Assembly (NCBI GenBank): GCA_016200255.1
Contig: JACQFA010000054.1
Span: forward strand, 1-44,919
Direction of reading: 5' to 3'
From: Nitrospirota bacterium
GTDB taxonomy: Bacteria; Nitrospirota; Nitrospiria; JACQBZ01
Length of the DNA: 44,919 nucleotides
Below, piece after piece: positions 35,006-42,671 of the stretch. The position numbers were made by a program, and so were the translations under genes. The number at the start of each line of letters is the position of its first letter. The first letter of the stretch is position 1. Under the pieces are notes generated by a model, which worked only from the letters and a program-made list of their open reading frames with translations, had not been told where the DNA came from and ran no database searches.

Positions 35006-35083
35006 TCCAGCGAGCAAGGCGAGCGAGAGGGGGAGGCTCCGACTGGCTTCGCCAGCGGTGGGGGCGACGCGAGCCCCTACAAT
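35006..35083. repeat. 78-bp interspersed repeat, copy A (ndk leader)
   Basis: The first 35 bases are identical to the copy at 43607-43684; overall 71 of 78 positions match. It can fold into two hairpins. The first has stem CTGGC/GCCAG with loop TTC, extended past a one-base bulge by CCG/CGG. The second is GGGGC/GCCCC around a 7-base loop. In copy B the G-C pair next to the bulge becomes A-T, a compensatory change. It ends three bases before the ndk ribosome-binding region. Confidence 0.85.
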
Positions 35084-35100
35084 TAGAGAGGAGTTACGGC

Positions 35101-35520
35101 GTGATTGAGCGGACACTGGCGATCATCAAACCGGATGCGGTTTCCCGCCAACTGACGGGGGAGATCATCAAGCGGTACGAGCTTCATGGATTTAAGATCC
35201 TGGCCGTCAAGAAGATTCAAATCACGAAGTCTCAAGCAGAATGTTTCTATTACGTCCACAAGCAGCGCCCCTTTTTTGAGAGTCTTGCCGGTTTTATGGC
35301 CGGAGGGCCGATGGTGGTTCTGGTGTTGGAAGGGAAGGATGCCATCAAGCGCCACCGCGATCTGATGGGGGCGACCAATCCGAAAGAGGCCGCCCCGGGG
35401 ACGATCCGCAAGGAATTCGGGACGGATATCGAGCACAATGTGGTTCACGGATCGGATTCCCGTGAATCGGCTCAGTTTGAGATCGGATATTTTTTCAGCG
35501 GTCTTGAATTCCAGCCCTGA
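35101..35520 (+). CDS. ndk: Nucleoside diphosphate kinase
   Basis: Balances NTP pools by phosphate transfer through a phospho-histidine. Signatures: [20 protein letters not shown] at the start, [43 protein letters not shown] and the active site [14 protein letters not shown] with catalytic His-116. 139 residues is normal. Start: GTG 35101 with GAGGAG at 35087-35092, eight bases upstream. In-frame sequence before it is leader and repeat DNA, not coding. The 12-base gap to the next gene suggests cotranscription with the flavoprotein and lipoprotein genes. Confidence 0.96.
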   Translation: MIERTLAIIKPDAVSRQLTGEIIKRYELHGFKILAVKKIQITKSQAECFYYVHKQRPFFESLAGFMAGGPMVVLVLEGKDAIKRHRDLMGATNPKEAAPGTIRKEFGTDIEHNVVHGSDSRESAQFEIGYFFSGLEFQP

Positions 35521-35532
35521 TCCAAATCGATC

Positions 35533-36978
35533 ATGCTGAACATCTCCAGACGGTACGATGTGATTGTCGTCGGCGCGGGCCTCGAAGGGCTTCTCTGCGC
35601 CGCCGTGCTGGCCAAGCGGGGCAAGCAGGTGATCGTTCTCGAGGAATCGCCGATGCCCGGCGGGGCCTCGTTTCGACTCACAAAATCCGACTACACCTTT
35701 GTCAAAGGGCCGACGCTCTTCCTGGGATTCGAGCGGGATGGCTTGTACGACCGTCTCTTCACCGAGCTCGGACTGTCGCTGTCCATGCTCAAGCGCGAAG
35801 GACTTCTGTTTCGCAAAACCCAGCCGCCCCTTCAGATCGTCCTTCCGGATCACCGGCTGGACTATTTCACGGAGCCGGGTGAATTGCTGGAAGAACTGAA
35901 ACGGGAGTTCCCGGATCAAGTCCGGGAGTTGAAGGCCTTCTGGTCGGAGATGGAGCAGTGGGAGCAGATCATCCGTCCGAGGATGCATCAGGCTCAGCGG
36001 GTGAATCCGCGAACGGTTCAGGACTGGATCCACGGCCTCCGGGAACGGATGCGGTATGCCTCGGCGGTGCGGACCCAGCGCCGGCAGCGCGCCGAGTCCT
36101 TCCTGACCCGGCACGGACTGGCGCCGGAAATCCAACGCGGTCTGGAACTGCTTCTCCTGATCTTTATCGGAAAGACGATGGACGAGGCGACCGGCCTGGA
36201 TCTCACCCACCTGCTGGGTTTGATTCAACGGGAAATGATCACGATCACCGGGGGGATTCCACGGCTGTCCGAGCTTCTCGTAAAAGTGATCCAGGAACAT
36301 CACGGCGATGTCGTCTATCGCCAGCAGGCGGCCGAAATCATCCTCCGTCACCGGTCCGTGGACGGGGTCCGGACCGTTGATGGGGAAACCGTTCATGGAA
36401 CGTCCGTGGTTCTCAACCTTCCCTGGCAATCGGCGCCCCAGCGGTCCCCGCTGCGAAAGGAGTTCACCCTCTATTTCGGCGTCTCGGAAAAGGTGCTTCC
36501 GTCACCGATGAAGGATCATCTTCTTTTTCTAAAATCATACGGGCGTCCGCCGCTGGCCGACAACTTCCTGTACCTCCAGGTGAACTCGGCGCAGGATTCA
36601 TGGGCCGCTCCCAAGGGCCAGCGGGCCCTTCAGGTGATCGGGTATCTTCCGGAGACCGATAGGCCGAGACGGGAGGTTCTTCAATCGCTCGTTCAGCCGG
36701 TCACCGCCCATTTGACCTGGCTGATGCCGTTCTCGGAAGGCGTACTGACCTTTTTGGGGGACGACCTGGGCGAGACGGAGGCCGCAACCCGAATCCCGCT
36801 GAAACTGGCGGAGCAGGTCCAAACGACCCGGACGGTGACGCGAGACGGGGCCTATTTTCATCTGACCTCCCTCAAGAACCTCTATCTTCTATCGGATCTG
36901 GGCCATCGCCCGGTCGCTTCCCTGGAATCGGCCCGGTCCGCGGTGGAACTGGCCACCCTGGTTGCCAAAAACTCCTGA
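35533..36978 (+). CDS. FAD-dependent oxidoreductase, phytoene-desaturase (CrtI)-like
   Basis: 481 residues. An N-terminal Rossmann motif for FAD reads YDVIVVGAGLEGLLCAAVLAKRGKQVIVLEES. PMPGGASFRL, the second dinucleotide-binding stretch of CrtI/amine-oxidase-like flavoproteins, follows. The middle contains GGIPRLSELLVKVIQEH, which matches the substrate-domain motif GGxxxLxxxL before the redox cavity. The C-terminal flavin-proximal motif (NLYLLSDLGHRPVASLESARSAVELA) is only partly like the canonical form. The substrate is unknown; no carotenoid genes are nearby. It lies between ndk and a lipoprotein gene in the same orientation with small gaps. No clear ribosome-binding site precedes ATG 35533. 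Confidence 0.8.
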   Translation: MLNISRRYDVIVVGAGLEGLLCAAVLAKRGKQVIVLEESPMPGGASFRLTKSDYTFVKGPTLFLGFERDGLYDRLFTELGLSLSMLKREGLLFRKTQPPLQIVLPDHRLDYFTEPGELLEELKREFPDQVRELKAFWSEMEQWEQIIRPRMHQAQRVNPRTVQDWIHGLRERMRYASAVRTQRRQRAESFLTRHGLAPEIQRGLELLLLIFIGKTMDEATGLDLTHLLGLIQREMITITGGIPRLSELLVKVIQEHHGDVVYRQQAAEIILRHRSVDGVRTVDGETVHGTSVVLNLPWQSAPQRSPLRKEFTLYFGVSEKVLPSPMKDHLLFLKSYGRPPLADNFLYLQVNSAQDSWAAPKGQRALQVIGYLPETDRPRREVLQSLVQPVTAHLTWLMPFSEGVLTFLGDDLGETEAATRIPLKLAEQVQTTRTVTRDGAYFHLTSLKNLYLLSDLGHRPVASLESARSAVELATLVAKNS

Positions 36979-36999
36979 CGGGTATTTCCTGCAAAACCG

Positions 37000-38397
37000 G
37001 TGAAACGATCCGTGGTGAATATACGCCTTCTCGGAATAGGTCTCGTCCTCTTGCTGGGACTGGCAGGCTGTGCAGAATCTCGTCCTCCCGCGGTCTCCCC
37101 CGTTCCGATTCCGGCCGCCCAGCGGGATACTTTCGAAGCAGGCCTGAAGGCCTATCAGGACCGGGACTATGCGAAGGCTGTGCGACAATTTCAGGCCGTG
37201 ATCGTCCGTTTTCCGGGCTCCGCGCTCCTGGAGGAATCGCAATGGATGATCGGCAAATCCTATGAAGCCGAGAACGCCTTTGAGCGGGCGTTGAAGGAGT
37301 ATCAATCCTTTCTTGTGAATTTTCCGAATTCCTCCCACCGGTATGAGTCGGTGTTGCGGATCGATCTTCTTGAAAGCATCCTTCGCGAGCGGCCGACGCA
37401 ACGATCGTTTACGCGGCATGTCGGGATCAGCCTTTCCGGGGATCCCGGGAAGGCGCCGGCGCGATGGGAAAAGGCCTTGGACGCGGCGGCGTCCGACGGG
37501 ATTCGCACCGTGATTCTTCCGGGGTATGGCCCCAACGGGGTTTTCTTTAAAACCGATCAGGCTCCCGTGGTGGATGCGAGCATTCCCGCAGCCGTGAAGG
37601 CGGCCCATGCGCGGGGTTTCAAGCTCTGGGTTCGGCTGCCGGCGCGCCATCTGCCCTGGTTCAAAGTTCCGGGAGAGGAACGTGATCTCCGGTATGACCC
37701 GGTTAAAAAACGGGTCGGACCGACGTCGGCCCTGGATCTGTTCAATTCCGTGACACTGGATCGCCTGGGACGATTCTATCTGGATCTGGCGGCCTCGGGC
37801 GCCGACGGCATCGTGATTGATGAGGAGTCGTTGATCGATGCCTGGGAGGGTTTCAGCCCGGCTGCACAGGCCGGCTTCCTTCAGGATTTTGGGGAGCCGC
37901 TTCAGCGCGATCGGCTGATGACGCTTCCCGGAGCGGACGGGAAAACGGACCGGATGCCGGAATCATCCGGGACGCCACTGTTCTGGAAATGGAGCGGCTG
38001 GAAAAACCGCGAGGTTTTAAACCGCCTGGCGGAGGTGTTCAAAACGGTTCGCGCACGCTATCCCGATCTGGACTGGGTCCGGATCGTCCCGTCCTCCGCA
38101 GTCACGCAGCCTCATATGGCTCTGGCCCGGTCGGGGCTTGATCTTCTGGAGGAGAAACAACACGGTTTCGATTATTTTGGAATCGTACTGTCCTTTGACC
38201 AAAAACAGGAAAACCCATTTGTGCTGCTGGATCGACTGGGCGAGCTGATCGGCGATCCGAAACGGGTGATTGCCCTGGTCCCATCGGTTGAAGCGCGCTG
38301 GGCGGCGTCGCATCTGAAAGACCTTCAGGGCGTGGGACTGATGTTCTTCGAAGCTGAAAAGGAACCCATCGCTCCCTTGACAAGACGCCGTCACTAA
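37000..38397 (+). CDS. Lipoprotein with TPR repeats and PgaB-like glycoside-hydrolase domain
   Basis: 465 residues. A lipoprotein signal has lipobox LAGC with Cys-24. Two or three TPR units follow (TFEAGLKAYQDRDYAKAVRQFQAVIVRFP, AENAFERALKEYQSFLVNFP). From about residue 140 a TIM-barrel-like domain resembles the C-terminal half of PgaB/HmsF: HVGISLSGDPGKAPARWEKAL, DGIRTVILPGYGPNG, ARGFKLWVRLPARHLPWF, ASGADGIVIDEESLIDAWEGFS (candidate catalytic acids) and YPDLDWVRIV. PgaB's domain cuts partly deacetylated poly-N-acetylglucosamine; whether this one acts on such glycan is inference, and no deacetylase domain or pga genes are present. The start is GTG 37000, 21 bases after the flavoprotein gene. 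Confidence 0.78.
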   Translation: MKRSVVNIRLLGIGLVLLLGLAGCAESRPPAVSPVPIPAAQRDTFEAGLKAYQDRDYAKAVRQFQAVIVRFPGSALLEESQWMIGKSYEAENAFERALKEYQSFLVNFPNSSHRYESVLRIDLLESILRERPTQRSFTRHVGISLSGDPGKAPARWEKALDAAASDGIRTVILPGYGPNGVFFKTDQAPVVDASIPAAVKAAHARGFKLWVRLPARHLPWFKVPGEERDLRYDPVKKRVGPTSALDLFNSVTLDRLGRFYLDLAASGADGIVIDEESLIDAWEGFSPAAQAGFLQDFGEPLQRDRLMTLPGADGKTDRMPESSGTPLFWKWSGWKNREVLNRLAEVFKTVRARYPDLDWVRIVPSSAVTQPHMALARSGLDLLEEKQHGFDYFGIVLSFDQKQENPFVLLDRLGELIGDPKRVIALVPSVEARWAASHLKDLQGVGLMFFEAEKEPIAPLTRRRH

Positions 38398-38438
38398 TTT
38401 AGTATCAGGATGTTTAATATTCCAATGACGGAGGGCCA

Positions 38439-38825
38439 ATGATACCTGAAGGGTTGCGTTATCACACCGAGCATGAATGGATCCGCCAGGAGAACCAGAC
38501 GGCGGTGTTGGGCATCACGCATTTCGCGCAGGATGCGCTCGGAGATGTCGTCTATATCGAACTGCCGGAGGTCGGCGCCGAGGTTCGTTCCGGCCAGGAG
38601 ATCGGGGAGGTGGAGTCCACCAAAACCACATCGGCGGTCTACACGCCCGTGAGCGGGAAAATCCTGGCCGTGAACGAGGAACTCAAAGACAAACCGGAAC
38701 TGGTCAATCAGGATCCGTATGGTAAGGGATGGATCGTCAAGGTCCAGCTCACGAACCCGACCGAGGTAAAACAACTCATGGACGCCAAGCAATACGGGTG
38801 CTTTCTTAAAGAGAAGGCGGACTGA
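38439..38825 (+). CDS. gcvH: Glycine cleavage system H protein
   Basis: Lipoyl carrier that shuttles the aminomethyl group between the P, T and L proteins. 128 residues: YHTEHEWIRQE, ITHFAQDALGDVVYIELPEVG, lipoylation site GEVESTKTTSAVYTPVSG with lipoyl-Lys-62, and NQDPYGKGWIVKVQL. The site reads ESTKTTS rather than the common ESVKAAS, a mild variation. GGAGGG precedes the ATG. lpd follows after six bases, but gcvT and gcvP are not in the window. A GcvH-like carrier for another lipoate pathway is therefore possible, although overall similarity to classic GcvH is high. Confidence 0.95.
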   Translation: MIPEGLRYHTEHEWIRQENQTAVLGITHFAQDALGDVVYIELPEVGAEVRSGQEIGEVESTKTTSAVYTPVSGKILAVNEELKDKPELVNQDPYGKGWIVKVQLTNPTEVKQLMDAKQYGCFLKEKAD

Positions 38826-38831
38826 ACCTCG

Positions 38832-40268
38832 ATGGGAATTAGGCCACGGATCGTTGTGATCGGCGCAGGCCCGGGCGGTTATGTGGCCGCCATCCGGGCG
38901 GCCCAGCTTGGCGCTCAGGTGAGTTTGATCGAAGCGCAGGAAGTCGGCGGGACCTGTCTGAACAAGGGCTGCATCCCCAGCAAGGCTCTGATCTTCAATG
39001 CCGAGGTGGTGGGCCTTCTACGGCGCGCCGAGGAGTTCGGCGTTCATGTGACGAGTGAGCCGACGTTTGATGTCACCCGGATGTTGGAACGGAAACAACG
39101 GATCGTCCAGACGCAGGTCCGCGGGATCCATGCCTTGCTCAAAAGCTGGGGCGTGTCGCTGATCAAGGGACGCGGCCGGATGATCGGGCCCCACGCGGTC
39201 GAGGTGGTCGATTCCGGCGGGACCTTCAACCAACTCGAAGCCGACCGGATCATACTGGCAACCGGTTCCAAGCCGATCAAGCCCCTCATTTTTCCTTTTG
39301 ACGGCGAACGGGTGATCACCAGCGAGGAGGCGCTTGAGCCTCGTGTTCTTCCGAAAAGTCTTCTCATCATCGGGGCCGGCATCGAAGGTTGCGAATTCGG
39401 TTTCTTATATCGGTCGCTAGGCGTTGCCGTGACGGTGGTCGAGATGAAGGACCGTCCGCTGGCCACCGAGGATGAAGAGCTGTCCCATCTCATCGCACGG
39501 GAGATGAACAAGCGGGGGATCACGCTCCACCTCGGCATGCGCGTTGAGAAAGTGGTTGTCGAAGCAACCCAGATCGTCGCAATGTTGAGCGGCGGGCCGA
39601 CGGTCACGGCCGAGCGCCTTCTGGTTTCGATCGGGCGGACGATGAACACGGAAGGACTGGGACTGGAGGAGGCCGGTGTCGCGTTTGGAAAACGCGGCGA
39701 GATCATTGTGAATGAACGGATGGAAACGAATGCGCCCGGCGTCTACGCGATCGGAGACGCCGTGGGGCGGATCATGCTGGCCCATGTTGCTTCGGCCGAA
39801 GGAAAGATCGCAGCCGTCAACGCCGTTGCCGAACAAGGGAACCATTTGATGAATTACGATGTCGTCCCGGCCGGGATTTTTACGCAGCCCGAGATCGGAA
39901 CAGTCGGCCTTAAGGAATGGGAGGCGGCCGAGAGGGGTCTCAAGGTTCGCATCGGACGGTATCCCTTCCGGGCGCTCGGACGGGCCCATACGATGGATGA
40001 GATTGCGGGCATGGTGAAGGTGATCGCGGACCGGGAAAGCGGCCGGATTCTGGGCGTGCATATTATCGGGCCTCATGCCTCCGATTTGATTCACGAGGCC
40101 GCGATCGCGATGCGGTTCGGCGCGAAGGCGTCGGACATTGCCGAGATGATTCATGCCCATCCCACACTCTCAGAGGCGATGATGGAGGCGGCCGAGGACC
40201 TGCAGGGTTCCGCGGTCCATCTCCCTCGACCCAAAGGCCCGCCTGTCGGCAGGCAAGGAACCGGATGA
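38832..40268 (+). CDS. lpd: Dihydrolipoyl dehydrogenase
   Basis: FAD/NAD disulfide oxidoreductase that reoxidises the lipoyl group of GcvH or of 2-oxo-acid dehydrogenases. FAD motif [21 protein letters not shown], redox disulfide Cys-42/Cys-47 in [16 protein letters not shown] motif [19 protein letters not shown], second FAD motif [19 protein letters not shown], and the C-terminal catalytic His-Glu region [13 protein letters not shown]. 478 residues. The last ~13 residues ([11 protein letters not shown]) go beyond the usual end and are encoded by a short palindrome. It is six bases after gcvH and overlaps tyrS (ATGA). Confidence 0.95.
   Translation: MGIRPRIVVIGAGPGGYVAAIRAAQLGAQVSLIEAQEVGGTCLNKGCIPSKALIFNAEVVGLLRRAEEFGVHVTSEPTFDVTRMLERKQRIVQTQVRGIHALLKSWGVSLIKGRGRMIGPHAVEVVDSGGTFNQLEADRIILATGSKPIKPLIFPFDGERVITSEEALEPRVLPKSLLIIGAGIEGCEFGFLYRSLGVAVTVVEMKDRPLATEDEELSHLIAREMNKRGITLHLGMRVEKVVVEATQIVAMLSGGPTVTAERLLVSIGRTMNTEGLGLEEAGVAFGKRGEIIVNERMETNAPGVYAIGDAVGRIMLAHVASAEGKIAAVNAVAEQGNHLMNYDVVPAGIFTQPEIGTVGLKEWEAAERGLKVRIGRYPFRALGRAHTMDEIAGMVKVIADRESGRILGVHIIGPHASDLIHEAAIAMRFGAKASDIAEMIHAHPTLSEAMMEAAEDLQGSAVHLPRPKGPPVGRQGTG
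40236..40254. repeat. Short palindrome encoding the C-terminal tail of Lpd
   Basis: It contains GCCTG-TCGG-CAGGC, a perfect five-base stem with a four-base loop. The sequence nearly matches the coding-strand palindrome in the kinase gene at 11503-11522. It adds GPPVGRQ to Lpd, ten bases before the tyrS start. Confidence 0.45.
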
Positions 40269-41473
40269 AACCGGCCGAGCAACAGATGAAGCTTCTTCTA
40301 CGCGGGGTCGTCGAGGTGATCCAAGAGAAGGAACTGACCGGGAAACTGAATCTGAAACGGCCGTTGAAGGTGAAGGCCGGCTTCGACCCGACCGCCCCCG
40401 ATCTCCATCTTGGACATACTGTCCTGCTGCACAAATTGAAGCAGTTTCAGGACCTGGGCCATGAGGTGACCTTTCTCATCGGCGATTACACTGCGATGGT
40501 CGGGGATCCGACCGGCGTCTCGGAGACCCGCAAGGTCCTGACCACGGAGGAAGTGGCCCGCAATGCCGAAACCTACAAGCGGCAGGTTTTTAAAATTCTC
40601 GACCCCGTGAAGACCGGCATCCGGTTCAACAGCGAGTGGTTGGGAAAGCTTTCCAGCCTGCATTTCATCAAGCTCGGAACGATGATGACCGTAGCCCGAA
40701 TGCTGGAGAGGGATGATTTCCAAAAACGGTATCAGGAGCAGCGGCCGATCAGTATTCTCGAGTTTTACTATCCGTTGATCCAGGGGTATGATTCCGTGGC
40801 GCTGCAGTCCGACGTGGAACTGGGCGGGACGGATCAGAAATTCAATCTGCTGGTCGGCCGGGACCTTCAGCGCGCCCGCGGCATGAAGCCGCAGGTCGTG
40901 ATGACCCTTCCTCTGCTCGAAGGCACCGACGGCGTTAGAAAAATGAGCAAGACCTACGGGAATTATATTGCGCTCGAAGACCCGCCCGCCAAGATGTTCG
41001 GGAAGATCATGTCGATCAGCGACATCCTCATGCTGCGATACTATGAGCTGTTGACGGACCATGATCTCATGGCGATTCAAGCGATGCATCCCATGGAGGC
41101 GAAGCTGAAGCTGGCTGATGAGTTGGTTGCTCAATACCATTCCAAAGAAGCGGCCACAAAAGCCCGTGAGGATTTTGATCAGAAATTTAGGAAGCGTCAG
41201 TTTGCAGTACCATCAGCAGTACAGTCAGATGTAACGCTCGATGCTTCTTCTCTTTATGCAGACAACACGAACATTGTAGAGGTACTTAAGCACTTTGGAT
41301 TAGTTAAAAGCAAAGGCGAGGCCAGACGGCTGATTCAGCAGGGAGCAGTTGACATTGATGGAACGCGGGTTACAGATGTTAATATGATTCTGGCGGCTGG
41401 CAAGACCTTCCATATCAAAGTCGGGAAAAAGTTGTTTAGATCGGTTGAGATTAAAGAGAAGGCGAAGGATTGA
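40265..41473 (+). CDS. tyrS: Tyrosyl-tRNA synthetase
   Basis: Class I synthetase charging tRNA-Tyr. HLGH (residues 48-51, the HIGH motif), [43 protein letters not shown] (tyrosine binding) and KMSKT (226-230, in [11 protein letters not shown]). The C-terminal S4 RNA-binding domain from about residue 335 includes [24 protein letters not shown]. 402 residues, as in TyrZ-like forms. Composition breaks inside the gene: the last 300 bases before the stop region (41161-41460) are about 44% GC by hand count against about 55% in the preceding 300, with many A/T-ending codons. The tRNA-Gly promoter overlaps its stop codon. Confidence 0.95.
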   Translation: MKPAEQQMKLLLRGVVEVIQEKELTGKLNLKRPLKVKAGFDPTAPDLHLGHTVLLHKLKQFQDLGHEVTFLIGDYTAMVGDPTGVSETRKVLTTEEVARNAETYKRQVFKILDPVKTGIRFNSEWLGKLSSLHFIKLGTMMTVARMLERDDFQKRYQEQRPISILEFYYPLIQGYDSVALQSDVELGGTDQKFNLLVGRDLQRARGMKPQVVMTLPLLEGTDGVRKMSKTYGNYIALEDPPAKMFGKIMSISDILMLRYYELLTDHDLMAIQAMHPMEAKLKLADELVAQYHSKEAATKAREDFDQKFRKRQFAVPSAVQSDVTLDASSLYADNTNIVEVLKHFGLVKSKGEARRLIQQGAVDIDGTRVTDVNMILAAGKTFHIKVGKKLFRSVEIKEKAKD

Positions 41474-41498
41474 CAGAGTAGCCGGTTTGGGGCATACT
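41470..41498 (+). promoter_or_regulatory. Predicted sigma-70 promoter for tRNA-Gly
   Basis: Perfect TTGACA (41470-41475), which includes the tyrS TGA, a 17-base spacer, then CATACT (41493-41498, 4 of 6). The expected start is one or two bases before the mature tRNA 5' end. Confidence 0.6.
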
Positions 41499-41506
41499 GG
41501 CGACGT

Positions 41507-41581
41507 GCGGGCGTAGCGCAGCGGTAGCGTAGGAGCTTCCCAAGCTCTTGGTCGCGGGTTCAAATCCCGCCGCCCGCTCCA
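41507..41581 (+). tRNA. tRNA-Gly (anticodon CCC)
   Basis: 75 bases fold as a full cloverleaf. The acceptor stem is GCGGGCG/CGCCCGC. The D arm is GCGC/GCGT with loop AGCGGTA. The anticodon stem is GGAGC/GCTCT with loop TTCCCAA, giving anticodon CCC. The variable loop has five bases, and the T arm is GCGGG/CCCGC with loop TTCAAAT. The discriminator is T, and CCA is encoded. It reads GGG codons. The last six bases GCTCCA also form the start of a perfect 14-bp hairpin with downstream DNA. Confidence 0.97.
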
Positions 41582-41606
41582 ATTTTTGCTTTGCAAAAAT
41601 TGGAGC
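41576..41606. repeat. Perfect 14-bp inverted repeat starting in the tRNA 3' end
   Basis: Arms 41576-41589 and 41593-41606 are exact reverse complements around a TTT loop. The left arm begins inside the tRNA acceptor end and includes CCA. No U-run follows the hairpin, so it is not a standard intrinsic terminator. Confidence 0.9.
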
Positions 41607-41681
41607 ATTCGAACAGTAGAGCAATAGACATTTAAAGTGGTCGAAGAAATGTGAGAATGCGGTCTATTGTTCAAATGCTCC
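41602..41681. repeat. Imperfect 80-bp inverted repeat spanning the next gene's start
   Basis: Outer arms 41602-41615 and 41668-41681 pair at 13 of 14 positions. CAATAGAC (41622-41629) pairs with GTCTATTG (41662-41669), and CATTT with AAATG further in. The left arm shares GGAGC with the tRNA-end hairpin, so the two folds exclude each other. The right arm covers codons just after the start of the following gene. Confidence 0.7.
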
Positions 41682-42562
41682 CCATCGCCCTCCTTTATTT
41701 AAGCTTACTCTTCCCAAACCACGTCTCCTCTCAAGAAACCACATCATCACCTCAGTCTCTGATCGAGGAAGGGGACCGTCACTGGAGTCTTCGGGCCGGG
41801 GACCCGCGGAATCCAGAGACGGATTCAAAAGAGATCGACCAGGCGATCGCGGTTTATCATCAGGCGCTTGAGGCCGATCCGGAATCCCTGTCCGTTCGAT
41901 GGCGTCTGATGCGGGCGCTGTTCTTCAAAGGCGAATATCTGACGGAAGAGAATGAGACAAAAAAGAAAATTTTCAACGAAGGCAAAACGATCGGGGAAGA
42001 GGCGCTTCACCGCATTCGCATCGAGGCCTCAAAACGCACCGGTCAGCCGATGGATCGAGCCGGGCCGGTCGATCTGGCACCGGTCATGAAGAGTTCACCG
42101 GATACCGTTGCGACATTTCTCTGGTCTTCGGCCAACTGGGGGGAATGGGCCCTGGCTTATGGAAAATTTCAAGCCGTCCGCCAAGGGGCCGCGACTAAAA
42201 TTCGCGACCTGGCCACGGCCGTCAGCCTGATGGATCCAAATTATGCGGAAGGCGGGGGATACCGCGTCCTGGGGCGTCTTTATCATCAGACGCCGTATGT
42301 TCCCTTCGTCACGGGCTGGGCCTCCACAAAGGAGGCGGTCGGATTTCTGCGGCATGCCAGTGAGATTGGACCCCACAACTCGATCAATCGGCTCTACTTG
42401 GCCGAAGTGCTCTGGGATCTGAACAAGGATTCTCGGAATGAAGCGGTCAAACTTCTCGAGGACTTGATCCGTGACGCACCCCGTCCGGAATTTTTTGTTG
42501 AAGATCAGGCGGCTCAGGAAAGAGCCCGGGAGCTTTTGGAGCAGTGGCGAGAGAAGAATTAA
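41651..42562 (+). CDS. Exported TPR protein resembling the TRAP-transporter T component (TatT)
   Basis: 303 residues. A signal peptide (SIVQMLPIALLYLSLLFP to VSSQ) is followed by helical TPR-like repeats: QAIAVYHQALEADPESLSVRWRLMRALFFKGEYL, TVATFLWSSANWGEWALAYG, AEGGGYRVLGRLYHQTP and GFLRHASEIGPHNSINRLYLAEVLWDL. The pattern resembles TatT, a trimeric periplasmic TPR protein linked to some TRAP uptake systems, but no TRAP genes are nearby, so function is open. The start may be GTG 41651 or ATG 41657; both are in the arm of an inverted repeat and neither has a good ribosome-binding site. A strong separate promoter precedes the next gene. Confidence 0.72.
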   Translation: MRMRSIVQMLPIALLYLSLLFPNHVSSQETTSSPQSLIEEGDRHWSLRAGDPRNPETDSKEIDQAIAVYHQALEADPESLSVRWRLMRALFFKGEYLTEENETKKKIFNEGKTIGEEALHRIRIEASKRTGQPMDRAGPVDLAPVMKSSPDTVATFLWSSANWGEWALAYGKFQAVRQGAATKIRDLATAVSLMDPNYAEGGGYRVLGRLYHQTPYVPFVTGWASTKEAVGFLRHASEIGPHNSINRLYLAEVLWDLNKDSRNEAVKLLEDLIRDAPRPEFFVEDQAAQERARELLEQWREKN

Positions 42563-42593
42563 TGGATGGCATCAATTGCGGAGCCAAATCTCC

Positions 42594-42622
42594 TTGACAA
42601 CCCCACCGGCACCCAGTAGAAT
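42594..42622 (+). promoter_or_regulatory. Predicted strong sigma-70 promoter for the outer-membrane protein gene
   Basis: Perfect TTGACA (42594-42599), exactly 17 bases, TAGAAT (42617-42622, 5 of 6). The expected start near 42629 gives a leader of about 43 bases. Confidence 0.65.
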
Positions 42623-42671
42623 GCGGCAAGTTTTCGGCGGTGTCGATCCGTCGCCAAAGAGAGGATCATGC

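Noticed and set aside
35006..35083. The 78-bp repeat as coding sequence, since it stays open in several frames in both copies
   Set aside because: Base changes between copies follow hairpin pairing rather than synonymous codon positions, and no start or ribosome-binding site fits either copy.
34666..35100. Upstream in-frame extension of ndk
   Set aside because: It runs back through the repeat, the promoter region and part of the divergent peptidase gene. GTG 35101 has a good ribosome-binding site and yields a normal-length enzyme.
41576..41606. Intrinsic terminator after tRNA-Gly
   Set aside because: The hairpin is strong but no T-run follows it, it begins inside the mature tRNA, and the loop is only three bases. 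It does not fit a normal rho-independent terminator.
41300..41674. Minus-strand open frame of 124 codons across the tRNA and tyrS 3' end, containing SGRRDLNPRPRAWEAP
   Set aside because: This is the well-known spurious peptide produced by reading antisense to a tRNA gene; it also overlaps tyrS and has no independent support.
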